From Drosophila pseudoobscura (lineage: Eukaryota; Arthropoda; Insecta; Diptera; Drosophilidae): 64,000 nt of DNA. Where the stretch lies: the NCBI RefSeq assembly GCF_009870125.1, contig NC_046683.1:45709869-45773868 (forward strand). Reading direction: 5' to 3'. A model generated the notes under the pieces. The model was not told where the DNA came from. It saw nothing but the letters and a program-made list of their open reading frames with translations, and searched no databases. The first letter of the stretch is position 1, and the number at the start of each line of letters is the position of its first letter. Position numbers and translations under genes: made by a program. Shown in pieces: positions 49,885 through 60,051 of the stretch.

Positions 49885-52800
49885 TTGTTGCTGCTGCTGC
49901 TGCTGATGGTAGTGGCTGAGCAGCTGCAGCGCCGCAGGATGCGTCGGCAAGTGCAGTGGATGGTGGTGATGGTGGCCCCCAGGTGGCCCGTGCAGTGGGT
50001 GCAGTATCACGGATGGGGGTGGTGCCTGCGGAGAGTGCTCTGAGCAGAGGGGAAGCGACTGCTGGGGCGGAGCAGGAGCTCCTCCCACAGAAGCCGCCGA
50101 GGCTGAGGCGCTGCTGTGATTACTGGGCGTGGGAGAGCTGGCCGGAGCGTCGTTTGATTGCTGCGAGTGCAGCGGATTCGCGGGACTGGACCGCTGCCGC
50201 TTGAGCAGGTTCATGCGCTGATGGCGACGCCACTTGGCCCGGCGGTTCGAGAACCAGACCTGTCAATGTACGAGAAACAAAAGTCAAGAAGGTGTATCCC
50301 TCAGGGGGCAATCCCTCCACTCACCTGAACTCGCGCCTCGCTCAGACTCGTGCGACTGGACAGCCTCTCGCGGGTGCTCACGCACGGATAGTGGCTCTTG
50401 TCGAACTCCTTCTCCAGCTCCTCCAGCTGCTCGGGGCTGAAGGTTGTCCGATTGCGTCGGAACTTGGGCTCATCGTCGTCGTCCAAATAGTCGGAGTCGA
50501 TGTGGCGGTTCTCGTCCGCGGACTCGAGAGTGTCGTGGCTGCCCGAGCCCGGCGAAATGGCTCTGTTCGGGGGGGCAGCGCTGGCCATCAGGTGAGCAGA
50601 GCTCAGGGATCCACAGTTCGGGGCAGAGACCGAGCTGCCGGCACTGGGCGGCAGATTGGCCAATGTGGGAGCCGCCACAGACCAGAGAGCCGACGGCGGC
50701 GGCGGACCGGGCACCGATTGTCCACCTCCCACATTGCCGGCCGGATGCCAGGTGAAGCTGCCGTACGGATGCGGGTGGGGCGGGTACAGGCCATAGGCGG
50801 CGGTGCGAGCGAACTCGGTGGCCACCCGCTCGGCGGCCCGGTTTCGCAGGATGCGATTGATGCTGCTCACCGACGGGGCGGTGGCATTCGTACAGACACC
50901 TGCATGGCGGGAGGGCACAATTAGCGGGAAGTCGGGATAGAGATTCGAGATTGCAGATTCGAGATTGAAGATTGTGAGAGGCGGGGAGACTCAAAAGCGG
51001 CCGCCGATCAATCAGTGATCAATCAGAGCAGCTCCACTCGGATTATCGGGGGGACTTTGCCGCCAATTATCTTCGCTTCGCTCCTACTTACCTTCGGAGA
51101 TCAGGCGCTCGCGTATCTCCCAGGCGAAGATCGTGGGGTTCTCCCGCTTGTATTGCTCGATTTTGGAGACGACCGTTGGCGTGGCTACCTTCGGCTTTGA
51201 GCCACCAATTAGGCCCGGTGGTCGCAGGGAGCCTGGAAAAGCGAACACGAGCAGAAAAACGCATGAGACAATGGATTTATGGATTGCAAGCGCGGATCTG
51301 ATGACTTATGTGTCCTGAGTGATGCCCGGGCCCCTGGCTTATCCCTCGGTTTAATAGCTTTATCAACCATCGCCATCGACATTAACAATTGCGGAACAAG
51401 TGAGGGGAGAACATTTCTACGTACATACTGTTACTCTCCAGCAGCACGCACGTACCCCGAGCCCTGAGCCCCGAGCCGAGTCGAGTCGAGTCGAGCCGAG
51501 CCCGTACCCAAAACCAGAAATACGCCGCATTTTGATTAATGAGCCTGCGGTCTTTAGCCACCACCAGCCAGGGTTTATGCAATTTTAAGTGGCTAAATTA
51601 CACACACACGGCGCGCTCTCGACTCTCGAGTCTCGCGGTAGGGGACTCGCCTCGGAATGGTAGGGCAGTGCAGGGCTGGTAGGGACATTGGATAGGGACA
51701 AGGATAATAACATGTTTATCATCAAAATTAGCAAACAAATCGAAAACAAAGTGCCTATTAGTTATCCGATTGAAAGGGGCTCGTAGAGGACGTTTAGTGA
51801 GTAGTGTCAGAGGATCTCCCAGTATTACTTACCCAACAGCTTGGAGACTGCGCCCTGCTGCGTCAGCATGTGCTGGGCGATGTCGTAGCCACGCAGGCCA
51901 CCAAAGCGGGAGAACTCCAGGAGGCGGTGTTGCGACATCAATGTACCAAGCGTGCTACCCGGCCCAGCCGTTGGACCGCCACTGCTGCCGGCTGTGCCCC
52001 CGCCAGCGCCAAAGCCCGGCGGTATTTGCACAGATGGAGGCGACGTGGTCGTCGCTGCTGCTGCTGCCGCTGCTGCCGCCGCCGCCGCTGCTGCTGCCGC
52101 TACTGCAATTGAACGAATGGAATCGAGTGATAATTGGCCATTGTCATCATTATTCCGGGGCTGTTGTTGGTTGTTGTGGCCGCTGTGCTGTCTCCCGACC
52201 ACAATGGTTAATTATGATAAATTAGCCGTTAATTGTGTTGACTGATCTGAACTGAACTAAACTGAAGCCGATGGATGGTGACTGACTGACTGACGGACGG
52301 ATGGCAGTGCCAGTTCTAGTGCCGGTGCCAGTGCCAAGCCAATGGCGATGGCGATGGCGATGGCGATTCTCCATCGAACTAATGCCAAAATGGAGTCCAC
52401 ATCCCACGCAATCGCAGGGCAGGGCGGATTTATCAATTTAATTGAAATGTGCCTCGCGCGTACAATTTGCGGCCAAGACAAAGGGGAAATTAAAAATTTG
52501 GCATGTACACAGCTGCTTCAAAGTCTGTGAATTACGCTAATTCGACAGAACAGTAAGTATATAAATATTTACTGGCATACACATACCCGTAGAGCAGTCA
52601 CAATACGTATCGTACCTTTCGGCTTGAGCGGCACTCCGTCCGTCAGTACTCAGGCCGGCCTATCCCCCATAATATGTATAATTGTCAATTAGCGGTTAAA
52701 TGCGCGTTTCACTCTGCTTGTTTTCCGAGTAAATATTTTCAAGATACAATATGTATCGCCAGTACATACATACATTGTACATGTACATATATGCTCGCCA

Positions 52801-53018
52801 TCAATTGTGCCGCAAATCAAATGAAACGAGTTATTTTCTCGAACAGAGATCATCCACAGGAGTGAGAGAGGATCAATAGTGAAACTAATTTCGAGCCAAA
52901 TTTGGAAACCAGTACGGGAGATACGCATCTGGATTAGCCGTCGGCTAATCGTCGGACAACACTTACCACTGGAGGCATGCGGGGCCAGCGATGTCATTCG
53001 TTGGGGATGGGGCTCCAT
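49441..53018 (-). CDS. toe: Twin of eyegone: Pax-type transcription factor paralogous to eyg
   Basis: Five coding exons join in phase on the minus strand: 53018-52967, 52102-51833, 51232-51092, 50899-50325 and 50259-49441. All introns are GT-AG and the product is 618 residues. After 17 residues and a poly-Ala tract comes the PAI remnant (about 75-107, [10 protein letters not shown]). The RED half is about 108-180 and nearly identical to eyg. A Gly/Pro/Ser spacer and the acidic [10 protein letters not shown] precede the homeodomain at 301-360 (S50 = 350, N51 = 351). Poly-His, 17 Gln (465-481), [10 protein letters not shown] (498-507), SAAAF..ARQY and an acidic EEINVHDD motif (580-587) follow. 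I chose the ATG at 53018 for its AAAATGG context; an in-frame ATG at 53099 would add 27 residues. The protein acts in the nucleus with partly overlapping roles with eyg in eye and thorax patterning. Confidence 0.87.
49855..49905 (-). repeat. toe: Coding CAG/CAA repeat (17 Gln) in toe
   Basis: Seventeen glutamine codons, a mixture of CAG and CAA, encode a pure poly-Gln tract (residues 465-481). It follows HYH and a His-rich stretch. The mixed codons suggest it is less slippage-prone than a pure CAG run. eyg has no poly-Gln at the matching place but has a Met-Pro tract nearby. Confidence 0.85.
50260..50324 (-). other. toe: toe intron 4, homeodomain codon 46/47
   Basis: A 65-nt phase-0 intron (donor GTGAGTGG, acceptor TACATTGACAG) at the same codon boundary as eyg intron 5. 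Shared position and phase are direct evidence that the two genes come from one duplicated ancestor. Confidence 0.88.
50900..51091 (-). other. toe: toe intron 3, inside the RED half
   Basis: A 192-nt phase-1 intron (donor GTAAGTAG, acceptor CGCCATGCAG) between the SEG and VCTN codons, the same position as eyg intron 3. It contains GAGATT units (50940-50980) and no coding signal. Confidence 0.85.
51233..51832 (-). other. toe: toe intron 2, between PAI remnant and RED half
   Basis: A 600-nt phase-1 intron (donor GTAAGTAAT, acceptor TTTTCCAG), the same position as eyg intron 2 but far shorter (eyg: 2276 nt). A GAGTC/GAGCC run lies at 51475-51500. No gene is seen. Confidence 0.85.
52103..52966 (-). 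other. toe: toe intron 1
   Basis: An 864-nt phase-1 intron (donor GTAAGTGTT, acceptor CAATTGCAG). The acceptor sequence ATTGCAG is shared with eyg intron 1. Continuing the frame upstream through the acceptor gives an open but low-value read-through. GCGATG units sit at 52343-52368. Confidence 0.7.
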
Positions 53019-53099
53019 TTTCCAGTGCGCGGCTGAGAGGCCAGAATTTGCAACAGTAAGCGAGCCAAGGTCACGGTTCAATGTCGGCTCTATCAACAT

Positions 53100-56000
53100 T
53101 TCTAAGAATCGGTCTATTCGCTTAGGTTTTTATTTGGTTTTATATTTATTGTAGTTCCGTTTCGTTCCGTTCCGTTCTGCGAATCACGTTTCACAACACA
53201 GTCACAATGTAGTCACAATCAAAAACATACATAGAAGAGGACGCGGATATCGATTATGGGACTGGATGGAGTTGGATTTGGATATGGATATGAATCCCAC
53301 GGATAATGGGAGTAACGGAAAGTGCCAAGCGGAAGTGCCAATGCAGTGGGCTCTCTCTCCTGCTACTCACTTCCTTTTCGTCGTCTCACTCTTAAGTATA
53401 ACCGATTTCCAATATAAATATAGAATTTAATTTAAGGAAAAAAACAACAAAAAAAAAACGTCGTCTCACTGACTCTGAAGACGGAACCCCGCACGGAACA
53501 TTATTTCACTGCAAATCCGACTGTCCATGAAACAGTTAGAAATCTTGGCCTTAAAGCTTGTGTATGTCCAAACGGAACTTTTACTGAACCCAAATTTTTT
53601 TTGTTGTTTCGTTGTGCGCGGCCGAGAGCAAACTGTCGGTTCGGTAGTCTCGCTTTGGCCGCTAGACTCGGATCGTTTCGTTTTCTCTCGGCTCGAATTT
53701 CACCTGGCTGTGTTCCCCTGGCAGCCAGTTTTCCATCTCACTCAAAGTTTGAGTGGAATATCCAGCGCAGCGCCGACCGGTTTTCCGCACTGGACTTTCA
53801 TAATGGCGGCCGTTGAGGCCGTCCGTCGCTAGCGTGCGAGCGGGACAACTCTACCCTGCCAATGGGTGTAGTGCTCGCTCACAAATCAAACGATTACCGA
53901 CTCGTTGCCGACGCCGACACATCAGAGTGTACCGAAGGGAGCGGAGCGGGGTGCGGTGCGGTGCAGTACGTTGGGGAGGAAGGGAGGCAGCCGCGTACTT
54001 CAGCTTCAGCTTCAGTTCCCCTAATTAGCTGCATTCATGCATTGGGCGTTAGACAATTACGAGCCATTGGAACCATTTTCTAAATCTCTTGAGCTGTTGA
54101 GCAGAGTCAAAGATGTAGTTCCCCATCTTCTAACATCTAAATCCCATATCGATCGGTGTTTACATATGTATAGTCAATTTGGCATTAAATTAGCTAAATT
54201 CAACGTTTGGACAGCCCAAGTGGGATAATATAATCTGTATTGCCTTTAATAAATCACATTTTTTAAGTAATTATTCAGTATTTCTAGCGTGCGAAAACAA
54301 ACCGTAGATAAGATGGTCGACGAAGTTTATACCCCGATACCATTTTAAAACGGAAGAAACTGTGTTCCAGAAGATCTCCTACTATATTTACTTTAACTTA
54401 TTATACGCCAAAATAATTTTAAGTTTCCAAAATCATTTTAAGGCACTTGCAACTTGCTTCTATGTTTTTCTGGATTAATCTGACGATTTTCTAAAACACC
54501 CCCAGTTTTATGCAGCCCTAGGGCCGCCACCTCTGGAACATTTATTTACGAGCTAATAATATTATATGGAAAACAAACATATACAAAAATAATAATACAA
54601 GTATAAGTCAACGAAAAAGTCTTGATTCAGATTTTTAGCGTTTTCCGAATAGTATTTTCAAATATTTTTTTTGTAGTGCTTTAATTCAACATGGAGGGCT
54701 GTTTTTTAAGTCACATTCAGAAAAAGGGGTTGTTTATGTAACGTATATAATTAGTTTAATGTATTTATATGGAACAATTCAGTAATATGTTATCTTACCA
54801 AAAATTGATATTGCGTAAAAAAAGTTAAATTCAAATATATGTATATTCATTGATTATACGAATTTCCATCTTGGCGAAAGCTTAAAGAAAAGTTTTCCAA
54901 TTTTCAATATTTACCCAGCATTTTCAGTGGAAGAATGTACTCTGTTTCACTTGGGATTCCTCTACAGGTATGCACGTATGTATATCTGAATAAAAACCCT
55001 TACATCTTCAAGTCCGTCTCTCTATGTACACAGACATCACGACTTTAGCTTTGATAAATGAAAATATGTACATGTACATATGTACATATGTACAGGTATA
55101 CAAGTTTTGCAAAGATAGGTCGTTGTCTTGGGTGCGTGATGGATGATTGATGCGCTGCCTGGGCAAAGCAATCCGATGTGAATCGAAACTGCAACTAAAC
55201 TACACATGGCGTGATCAGATCAACGAGCCACACAGAACACACAGTCGAGGAGGCTGCACAGAAGCCAAATCGCATCAAAGCTTACGAATTGAGTGGCTCC
55301 CGGCGGAGTGGCTAGTGGATGGGAGACGGAAGACGGAAGACGGCAGACGGGCGACCGGACTGAATGCCGATTTAAAAAGCAATTACCTGCCCGATTCCTG
55401 GACCAGCAGCAAAAGCAGAACCATCAGAAGATGGAAATAAATCTGCAAGTGAAACGGGATGCATGTACGTATAAGTGGAGAATGCATCGTCTTGAGAGAA
55501 CCGTCGATAATGAGATGTCTCACTAAGCTGATCAGAACTGCTGAATACTACGAGTATTTGCTGGTACATATGAATGTACATATGTTCGGATGCAAAGTGC
55601 ACATTATGGCACACATCGATTCGTATATATTGTAGTACAAATCAAATTTGTGAAAGGCGAATCATGAATGAACCAACGACGACAACGACAACAACAACGA
55701 CAATGACAACGATGGGGCTGACGATGACGTTCGAGGGCTTTTGTGCCAGAGATCCAGAGCAAACGCAAACAATCGAACAGGAATAATTTACTAAGTAAAT
55801 AAGACGCGAGCCCGGAGACGCTGGAGAGTAGCGTGCGCCCTCGCCCCATCGAGTGGCACTTCAACAATCAAGCATTCACACAAGCAGATGGCTCGCAGCC
55901 GTTGGCGACCACCTAAACGAAAATTTCATTTGGTTTCGGTTCGGTTTCGGCCCCGTCATCACCACCGGCGCAATCGCTGGCCGTCGTTCCTGCCGTCTTG

Positions 56001-57080
56001 TCCGTCTTGTCCGTCTTGTCCGTCTTGTCCGTCTTGTCCGTCTCCTATTTGCTTATGCACACATTATCAACGTACGCCCGCCTTATGGAGTGTTTGTTTA
56101 CCTAATTCGATTACCGATCGCGTCCGTTCGCTCCATAGTCCACAAGACACTTGACCAGTTGGGTGGCACACATGCTGGGGTCTTTACGAGGATTGCTTAG
56201 GGCGAGTGCAATCACACCACAGATGCAGCAGATGCAGGTGAGGCACTAATTTGAGGACTTCCCTCAAGGGGGATTCAACTTATGTTGAGTTTTTAATAAA
56301 TTCTGTAATTTTTAGGTACCACAAAAGTGCATACAAATCAAATTTGTACCTCCAAAGTATATTTCATTGATGTGGCAACGCCATCACTCCCATTTGAAAT
56401 ATAACCGACGGGTGCTAGAGATGGCACATCTTACGGATAACAGGCTCTAGAGGTGCGCAATTACCGATAGACGTATATAACTATTTGAATGTTTAACCAC
56501 TAACCTAACCATACTGTATATAGATGTGCCAGATCATACACCGAACATGTCGCGAACGAACTTTCTGGATTAGATAATTGGATTGGATTGGTTATATTAA
56601 TACATGCAGAACTTTGCTGGGGCTGGCTGGCTGGCATGATGACGCGCCGGTGGCTGGACGCCTCAGCCGAAAAGCGTGGGAACCCTGTTGAAAGTAATTG
56701 AAAACCGATGATCCCAGCTCCCAACAGAGATTACGAGTTGTTTATTTCTTCTGAGAGCCTATTTTATGATACCTTCTGAGCCGCTTCGGTGATATTCCCA
56801 CTTTAAATCAGCGTCCTCTTTTTGAACCGGACGCCCTCCGGCGGACTTCCCCTTTTAGTTGATGCCAGATCGATACTGCATCCACTATCGCGTGCATCGC
56901 GCCAGCAACTAATATATTGTTGATTTACTTGTTTTTTGTGATCTACAACGTAGCTCTTTAAGAGAACAGCTGTCTTGAGACGGTATACCATCACATATCC
57001 ATTGAAACAATAGTTCCGTAGTATTTACATCAGTAGTTCCCCACGAATGAATTACAGATATTTACTGTTCGTTTGATAGA
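53100..57080. other. toe upstream flank, no gene seen
   Basis: The toe 5' UTR and promoter should lie near 53.1-53.9 kb on the minus strand, but I cannot place them. 53160-53460 has TTCCGTTCCG and TATAAATATAG phrases. 54230-55010 is AT-rich with no frames. 55060-55100 holds a repeated, palindromic TGTACATATGTACATATG tract. 55140-57060 has short, unsupported frames, including a 63-codon minus frame at 56803-56994 that I do not recognise. Confidence 0.4.
55993..56042. repeat. 9-bp tandem repeat, CCGTCTTGT x5
   Basis: Five exact head-to-tail copies of CCGTCTTGT run from 55993 to 56037, followed by a partial copy. Because the unit is a multiple of three, frames stay open across it. There is no other sign of coding. 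Confidence 0.9.
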
Positions 57081-57081
57081 G

Positions 57082-57087
57082 TTTATT
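57082..57087 (-). terminator. Polyadenylation signal of the minus-strand cuticle-type gene
   Basis: AATAAA on the minus strand, 81 bp past the stop codon of the 57168-57476 gene. The distance suits a short 3' UTR typical of small cuticle genes. Confidence 0.6.
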
Positions 57088-57167
57088 TCAGTGATTCATT
57101 GCAGGATAGGATTCATGCGACTTCCGTTCAGGTTACAGGTGGGCGGGTGGCACTTCCGGTGTGATCT

Positions 57168-57476
57168 CTACTTCTTCAGCAGCAGGGGGGCTGTGTAAGC
57201 GGCAGCAGCGGCATAAGGGGCTGTGTAGGCGGCTGCGTAGGGGGCGGCGTAGGCAGCAGCGGTGTAGGCAGCGGTGTACGGAGAAGCGTAGGCGGCAGTG
57301 TACGGGGAGGCAACGTAGGGAGATGCCACATACGGAGACGCCACATAGGGAGACGCCGCCACGTAGGGAGAGGCAGCAACGTAGGGGGCGGAGTAGGCCA
57401 GGGGAGACACGATTCCGGGCTTGGCGGCAACGCAGGCAATCATAGCGAGGACAACGGCGGCGACGAACTTGAACAT
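57168..57476 (-). CDS. Small secreted Ala/Pro/Tyr-rich cuticle-type protein
   Basis: A 102-residue intronless ORF. Residues 1-18 (MFKFVAAVVLAMIACVAA) form a signal peptide with cleavage expected before KPG. The mature part begins KPGIVSPLAYSAP and then repeats Y-V-A-(A)-S-P units and Y-T-A-A units to the end, TAPLLLKK. Composition and repeats fit the small, exported Ala/Pro/Tyr-rich proteins that fly genomes encode in clusters and that are linked to cuticle. It lacks a chitin-binding Rebers-Riddiford motif. I chose the internal Met over the longer frame start (MHLFHST) because it begins the signal peptide and matches the neighbour's MFKF start; the longer frame would begin at the transcription start. 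A TATA box and initiator lie upstream at the right spacing. It is divergently arranged with 57931-58230. I cannot give a confident gene symbol. Confidence 0.85.
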   Translation of the reverse strand: MFKFVAAVVLAMIACVAAKPGIVSPLAYSAPYVAASPYVAASPYVASPYVASPYVASPYTAAYASPYTAAYTAAAYAAPYAAAYTAPYAAAAAYTAPLLLKK

Positions 57477-57531
57477 CTTGGAAGGATTGGGGTTTTTTAT
57501 TGTTTTACTTGTTGAATGGAACAAATGCAAC

Positions 57532-57567
57532 TGATGCCCAAACAGGCGGTGGGCCGTAGCTTATATA
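57532..57567 (-). promoter_or_regulatory. Core promoter: TATA box plus initiator (minus strand)
   Basis: TATATAA on the minus strand at 57561-57567 and an initiator ATCAGTTG whose A is at 57532. The spacing of about 30 bp is typical of fly TATA-Inr promoters. It implies a 5' UTR of about 56 nt before the ATG at 57476. Confidence 0.75.
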
Positions 57568-57854
57568 GCTATTGCCCCACACACAGTGGAGGTTGAGTGC
57601 TTGCCAAATGGCCTTGCAAGGTCTCGCGCCAGCCCAACAACCGAATTCTGAGGCCCCTCTTTGGGCACGCCAGTCACGTATGTAGTAGCCCCGTAGTGGT
57701 TCGGCACTAGCGACACAAGCGTCGTGTGCTGTGGGGAAGTCTCTTTTAACTAAGCAGCATTAAGCAGGCCAAAAATTAATACCAACTACCAGCCTTTGGT
57801 TTTTCGAACGGTCGAAGGTTGCCCTGCCGGCAGACCTGCTGTGGGATTGGTGGC

Positions 57855-57892
57855 TATAAAACACGTCGTTCATTCAGCAATTGTCATCAGTT
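57855..57892 (+). promoter_or_regulatory. Core promoter: TATA box plus initiator (plus strand)
   Basis: TATAAAA at 57855-57861 and an initiator TCAGTT at 57887-57892 (A at 57889), with a second TCAGTT five bases on. This gives a 5' UTR of about 42 nt before the ATG at 57931. About 290 bp separate the two divergent TATA boxes, so the pair may share control elements. Confidence 0.75.
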
Positions 57893-57930
57893 CAGTTTGA
57901 AACACTCGACCGTACAACAATCCATTCAAG

Positions 57931-58230
57931 ATGTTCAAGTTCTTCGCCCTCGCCTTCATCGCTCTGATTGCCTGCGTCTCGGCCAAGCCCGGAATTGTGG
58001 CTCCTTTCGCCTACTCTGCGCCTCTGGTGGCTGCTGGCCCAGCGGCTGCTGTCTACAGCCGGGAATATCACGGAAACTTTGCGGCACCCTACGTGGCAGC
58101 AGCATCTCCTTATGTGGCATCCCCATACCTGGCATCTCCTTACGTCGCCTCTCCGTATGTCGCTTCCCCTTATGTGGCATCTCCATATACTGCTGCCTTC
58201 AGCGCAGCTCCTGTTCTGCTGAGGAAGTGA
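57931..58230 (+). CDS. Small secreted Ala/Pro/Tyr-rich cuticle-type protein
   Basis: A 99-residue intronless ORF. Residues 1-18 (MFKFFALAFIALIACVSA) form a signal peptide. The mature part begins KPGIVAPFAYSAPLVAA, then YSREYHGNFAAPYVAA, then six Y-V/L-A-S-P units (about residues 60-86) and a SAAPVLLRK end. The start and end match the minus-strand neighbour closely, so the two are paralogues in a divergent pair. This copy keeps the YSREYHGN segment that the neighbour lacks. It resembles small cuticle-associated or retinin-like exported fly proteins; the exact orthologue is unknown to me. No AATAAA is seen just downstream; AATATAAAG at about 58278 is a weak candidate. Confidence 0.87.
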   Translation: MFKFFALAFIALIACVSAKPGIVAPFAYSAPLVAAGPAAAVYSREYHGNFAAPYVAAASPYVASPYLASPYVASPYVASPYVASPYTAAFSAAPVLLRK

Positions 58231-59154
58231 ATGCAGGATGAATGGAACCAATGAAATGAATTTTAAAAAAATATGCAAAATATAAAGCCTATATCAGAAA
58301 TTAATGAATCTCGTTCGTTCTTACTATCGGCAATGATTATTTGCTTTAAGGTGTTTGGCAAAAAACAAAGTCTACAGCCCACGGGAAGTTCTCCCCCGAC
58401 GTCACTGTCTTGTAAGAAGAATGCTGCAACGTTTATAAAATTGTTCTTCGGTTTTAAATTTTATTCAGAAGTTCTTTGAGAGTTCAGTTTGAGGCTGGGG
58501 CTGGAGTTTGGGCCGTCATTACGGCGGTTCAATTTTTTCGCGCAATACTGATAGTGTGTAGAAGCTTTCAATGTTCGGCTAAATTTTCAACCATCGATAA
58601 GCTTGATGGATTTTTCCAGCCCTAGTAGCAATTTCAACCGATAGACGTAAAAATATGTCCATCAGGGTGACCGTTTAAACCTAACGCGAATGCCACAGAG
58701 AGCGAATTTTGCTCTTTTTGCAGTGATACTTGTATTATTGTTTGTTTTTATTATTGTTTTTAGTTATGTCTATGCCTAATGATAAATTTATTTCATTGCT
58801 GAAAACATATGATTACTAACGATCAATACTTTTTATTAACTACACACACATCCACACAAAGATCATAAGAAACCAAATCTAAATGAAAATGGAAAAAACA
58901 CAGTTAAAAATTATCGCTATCGATATCAAATACAAATCTACAAAGACAATAATTTTCATAGTAGCACCATTCCCATCACTAACATTAAAAGCTTTTGTTT
59001 TGGTGCGAGCTTTTGCTTGCGAAATAATTTTGTTGCTTTCGAGCTCCCACTAAACAATCCGTCCAGTTAAAAGGCCGTCAGTGCTTAATGCTTAGTTGTT
59101 GCATAGATATTCGTAACGATAGCATATATTGTAGAGAGAATCAAACCAACAGCA
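58231..59154. other. Intergenic DNA between cuticle-type gene and 208-residue ORF
   Basis: Mostly AT-rich. A 68-codon plus frame at 58273-58479 has no support. A possible initiator GTCAGTG at 59077-59083 sits about 75 bp before the ATG of the next ORF and could be its start site. No other feature is seen. Confidence 0.5.
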
Positions 59155-59781
59155 ATGGAATTCGAAACAAACAATAGTGCCAGTAGTACCACCATCGACA
59201 AAATTGAGCCATCCCAAGCTCCAGTGCTGAATATATCTGGAAGACGTGAAGACACTCCTCGCATTTGGGAGATAAAGAAGACGGCTGATGCTACAGATCG
59301 ACGGCAGGCACACCCCAAAATCAACGCTATGACATTTCCAGCAATCCTACGTGGAATTCTGTTGAAATGTAGCTCTCCACCACCTCCAATCGATCCGTAC
59401 AATGTCGACTACACACAGAGTCTGTGTTTCCTGTGTCTAAAAAAACCACTCGAACGGAAGCGTTTATACCATATGTTCCTGTCGACGCCTACGGCCCTAG
59501 GGAAGGACTACAATCAAGTGAATTCCATGTACAGTAATAGAGCAGACTTCAAAATTGTAAACCAAATAACCGTGAACACATTCTGTGCACGATCACTGTA
59601 CCGCAGAGTTCAAAAACACTTTTCCGATGCTGTGTGGAACAAGAAAGGGAATGTTTTTGAGATGGAAATGATTGCAGACACAGACGTCTGGGCGATTTCA
59701 CATGATGTGTATGAGATGCACAATAAGGAAATGGAAAAACTAGTTAATTACATAAAGTACTTGAGAATTACAAAGAACTGA
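59155..59781 (+). CDS. Unrecognised 208-residue intracellular protein
   Basis: An intronless ORF in AT-rich DNA, with ordinary composition and no simple repeats, which makes chance unlikely. There is no signal peptide or membrane segment. Residues 1-55 are polar and charged. A CxxC pair is at 91-94 (CFLC), followed by basic KKPLERKRLYH. The C-terminal half mixes basic (YRRVQKHF) and acidic (MEMIADTDVW) patches and ends in a Lys/Glu/Tyr-rich helix-like stretch (about 186-206). It may be a small DNA- or RNA-associated protein, but I see no known domain. ATTAAA at 59804-59809 is a candidate poly(A) signal. The right arm of the inverted duplication begins about 60 bp past the stop, so this gene borders the proposed breakpoint. 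It could be a lineage-restricted gene. Confidence 0.6.
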   Translation: MEFETNNSASSTTIDKIEPSQAPVLNISGRREDTPRIWEIKKTADATDRRQAHPKINAMTFPAILRGILLKCSSPPPPIDPYNVDYTQSLCFLCLKKPLERKRLYHMFLSTPTALGKDYNQVNSMYSNRADFKIVNQITVNTFCARSLYRRVQKHFSDAVWNKKGNVFEMEMIADTDVWAISHDVYEMHNKEMEKLVNYIKYLRITKN

Positions 59782-59843
59782 ACCAAAACTGATTTACATT
59801 TTTATTAAAACTCTTCTTTAAACATAGCAACTAACTATGTTGG

Positions 59844-60051
59844 ACGGCATCGATTTACTACCCAATAAATGGTGCCGTATGGATGTTGTGATGGAGACAA
59901 TCTTTGTCGTTCATATTAGTGAGATTGAGCATGGTCTTCTGGACTAAACTAGAGGGTGCTATCGACATGCGTCTTCGACACATCACTGAGCACTCGTTTA
60001 TTTTTTTTGGAGATGATCACCGGGATGATCTCCCAAGCCACCCATCAGTAG
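59844..60051 (+). pseudogene. Second, more degraded copy of the gene end at 1081-1320
   Basis: The stretch matches the left-arm pseudogene from its LLPNKW codons to its final codons. Both copies share WTKL, LRHI.E and the ISQATHQ codons near the end. In this copy about 12 bases are missing around 59896, removing the donor-like GTATGT of the left copy. Frames shift and stop early, and the final codons read into TAG at 60049-60051. AATAAA at about 60291-60296 corresponds to the same signal in the left arm. Nothing upstream of 59844 matches the left copy's earlier exons, so only the 3' end was duplicated. Confidence 0.55.

Noticed and set aside
57176-57439. Leu/Pro/Thr-rich frame on the cuticle-type gene
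   Set aside because: Shadow of the repeat-bearing 102-residue frame, which has a proper signal peptide and promoter.
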